Source: DATFWC01 sp045801465 (GTDB lineage Bacteria > Pseudomonadota > Alphaproteobacteria > Rhizobiales > Xanthobacteraceae). Taken from it: a stretch of DNA of 5,221 nucleotides. The stretch is taken from contig JBJMSU010000112.1 in NCBI GenBank assembly GCA_045801465.1, positions 1 to 5,221 of the forward strand. The letters run 5' to 3'. This document shows positions 4,800 through 5,221 of the stretch, piece by piece; position 1 is the first letter of the stretch, and each line of letters opens with the position of its first letter. Position numbers and translations under genes: made by a program. The notes under the pieces are model-generated. The model worked only from the letters and a program-made list of their open reading frames with translations, ran no database searches and was not told the origin of the DNA.

Positions 4800-4963
4800 G
4801 TGCCCCGCTTCCGAAGTTCGTGATACGTGGCAGCACCCTCTGACACGAACTTCGGAAGCAAAGGGGCACTAGCAAGTTTATGGTTCTAGTGCCGCTTTTC
4901 GATTTGAAGTTCCTGCACGAGTTGGCGGCAGGCGCTGTAGGAACTTCAAATCGGCGGCACTAG
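4800..4963 (+). repeat. Paired-hairpin repeat, copy B (164 bp)
   Basis: Ungapped match to copy A in the same orientation. Hairpin 1 covers 4800-4870: arms 4800-4821 with 4845-4859 and 4863-4870, unpaired AAA at 4860-4862, loop 4822-4844. Hairpin 2 covers 4886-4963: outer arms CTAGTGCCGC/GCGGCACTAG at 4886-4895 and 4954-4963, TTTT bulge 4896-4899, inner 15-bp arms 4900-4914 and 4939-4953, loop 4915-4938. Stems and bulges match copy A exactly; all 16 differences are in the loops and linker. The 5-bp stem inside the hairpin-2 loop of copy A is largely lost here. The copy ends 2 nt before the mature 5' end of tRNA-Val. Confidence 0.9.
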
Positions 4964-4965
4964 AC

Positions 4966-5040
4966 GGGCGCTTAGCTCAGCGGGAGAGCGTTCCCTTCAC
5001 ACGGGAGAGGTCGTAGGTTCAATCCCTACAGCGCCCACCA
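4966..5040 (+). tRNA. tRNA-Val, anticodon CAC
   Basis: A complete 75-nt cloverleaf. Acceptor GGGCGCT (4966-4972) pairs with AGCGCCC (5030-5036); D-stem GCTC/GAGC (4975-4978/4986-4989) with an AGCGGGA loop; anticodon stem TTCCC/GGGAG (4991-4995/5003-5007, closing T·G wobble) with loop TTCACAC, giving anticodon CAC at 4998-5000; five-nt variable loop; T-stem GTAGG/CCTAC with loop TTCAATC. Discriminator A5037 fits valine, and the 3' CCA (5038-5040) is encoded. It reads GUG codons, which are common in a high-GC genome. No T-rich terminator follows closely; only GCTGCGCAGC (5050-5059) is palindromic. Confidence 0.97.
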
Positions 5041-5149
5041 TCCGTCGCTGCTGCGCAGCTTCGGCGGCAAGCCATCACTTCCCAGTGCTGCAACAGCCGA
5101 ACGCTGCCCAATTGTTCCGCAAGACGGGCAGCAGCACCGATCACGCCGC

Positions 5150-5221
5150 TCACAACTCCGGCTGCCCGTGCTCATCATGCAGGTTCGCCACGGGTGCATC
5201 TGCACGCGGCCCCAGGTGCTC
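5150..5221 (-). CDS. Possible 3' end of an unidentified gene (runs off the right edge)
   Basis: On the minus strand the frame reading EHLGPRADAPVANL, then HDEHGQPEL, ends at a TGA at 5152-5150. The codons are mostly G/C-ending, in keeping with the genome, but only 23 residues are visible. Neither family nor reality as a gene can be settled. If real, it converges on tRNA-Val with about 110 bp between them. A 50-codon ATG frame (5178-5026) overlaps it out of register and enters the tRNA, so that one is more likely spurious. Confidence 0.3.
   Translation of the reverse strand, partial: EHLGPRADAPVANLHDEHGQPEL

Noticed and set aside
202..4963. The two repeats as a CRISPR array or insertion-sequence ends
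   Set aside because: The copies are 4.4 kb apart, in direct orientation, with ordinary housekeeping genes between them and no transposase, cas gene or short regular spacing.
5041..5150. Minus-strand frame reading GVIGAAARLAEQLGSVRLLQ, faintly like a DUF892 helix
   Set aside because: The resemblance is short and could be chance. The frame has no supported start and runs into the tRNA.
5026..5178. Minus-strand 50-codon frame with a CCCPSCG stretch
   Set aside because: It ends inside the tRNA gene, overlaps another possible reading frame, lacks a ribosome site and has atypical residue composition.

Overview
The window looks like high-GC alphaproteobacterial chromosome, most likely Hyphomicrobiales (Bradyrhizobium or a near relative). 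Three things suggest this: a glutathione reductase with the GGTCVIRGCVPKK active site, a rpiA–DUF2059–gor gene order that I remember from Bradyrhizobium-type genomes, and a GAGCATGATC…GATCATGCTC intergenic palindrome typical of rhizobia. Genus is inferred from sequence style and memory; no search was run.

Layout. Bases 1-100 hold the 5' end of a minus-strand gene for an exported protein. Next comes an intergenic stretch with repeat copy A (202-366). A minus-strand cluster, transcribed rpiA (3058-2360), DUF2059 protein (2338-1829), gor (1767-382), fills most of the left half. A divergent intergenic region (3059-3275) holds a rhizobial-type palindromic repeat and several dyads. On the plus strand follow gph (3276-4007, phosphoglycolate phosphatase) and a small PEGA-like lipoprotein gene (4158-4679) with its own likely promoter. 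Repeat copy B (4800-4963) comes next and ends 2 nt before a complete tRNA-Val(CAC) gene (4966-5040). The right edge may carry the 3' end of a minus-strand gene (5150-5221).

How the genes fit together. RpiA interconverts ribulose-5-P and ribose-5-P after the NADPH-producing oxidative pentose phosphate steps. Gor spends NADPH to keep glutathione reduced. The DUF2059 protein is predicted to be periplasmic. Gph removes 2-phosphoglycolate, which inhibits sugar-phosphate enzymes. The core is therefore sugar-phosphate and redox housekeeping.

The most unusual element is the 164-165 bp paired-hairpin repeat, present in two direct copies. Each copy has two long bulged hairpins. The copies differ at 16 positions, and all 16 lie in hairpin loops or the linker; none lies in a stem or bulge. 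I do not recognise it as a named family. One copy abuts the 3' end of gor and the other forms most of the likely 5' leader of the tRNA.
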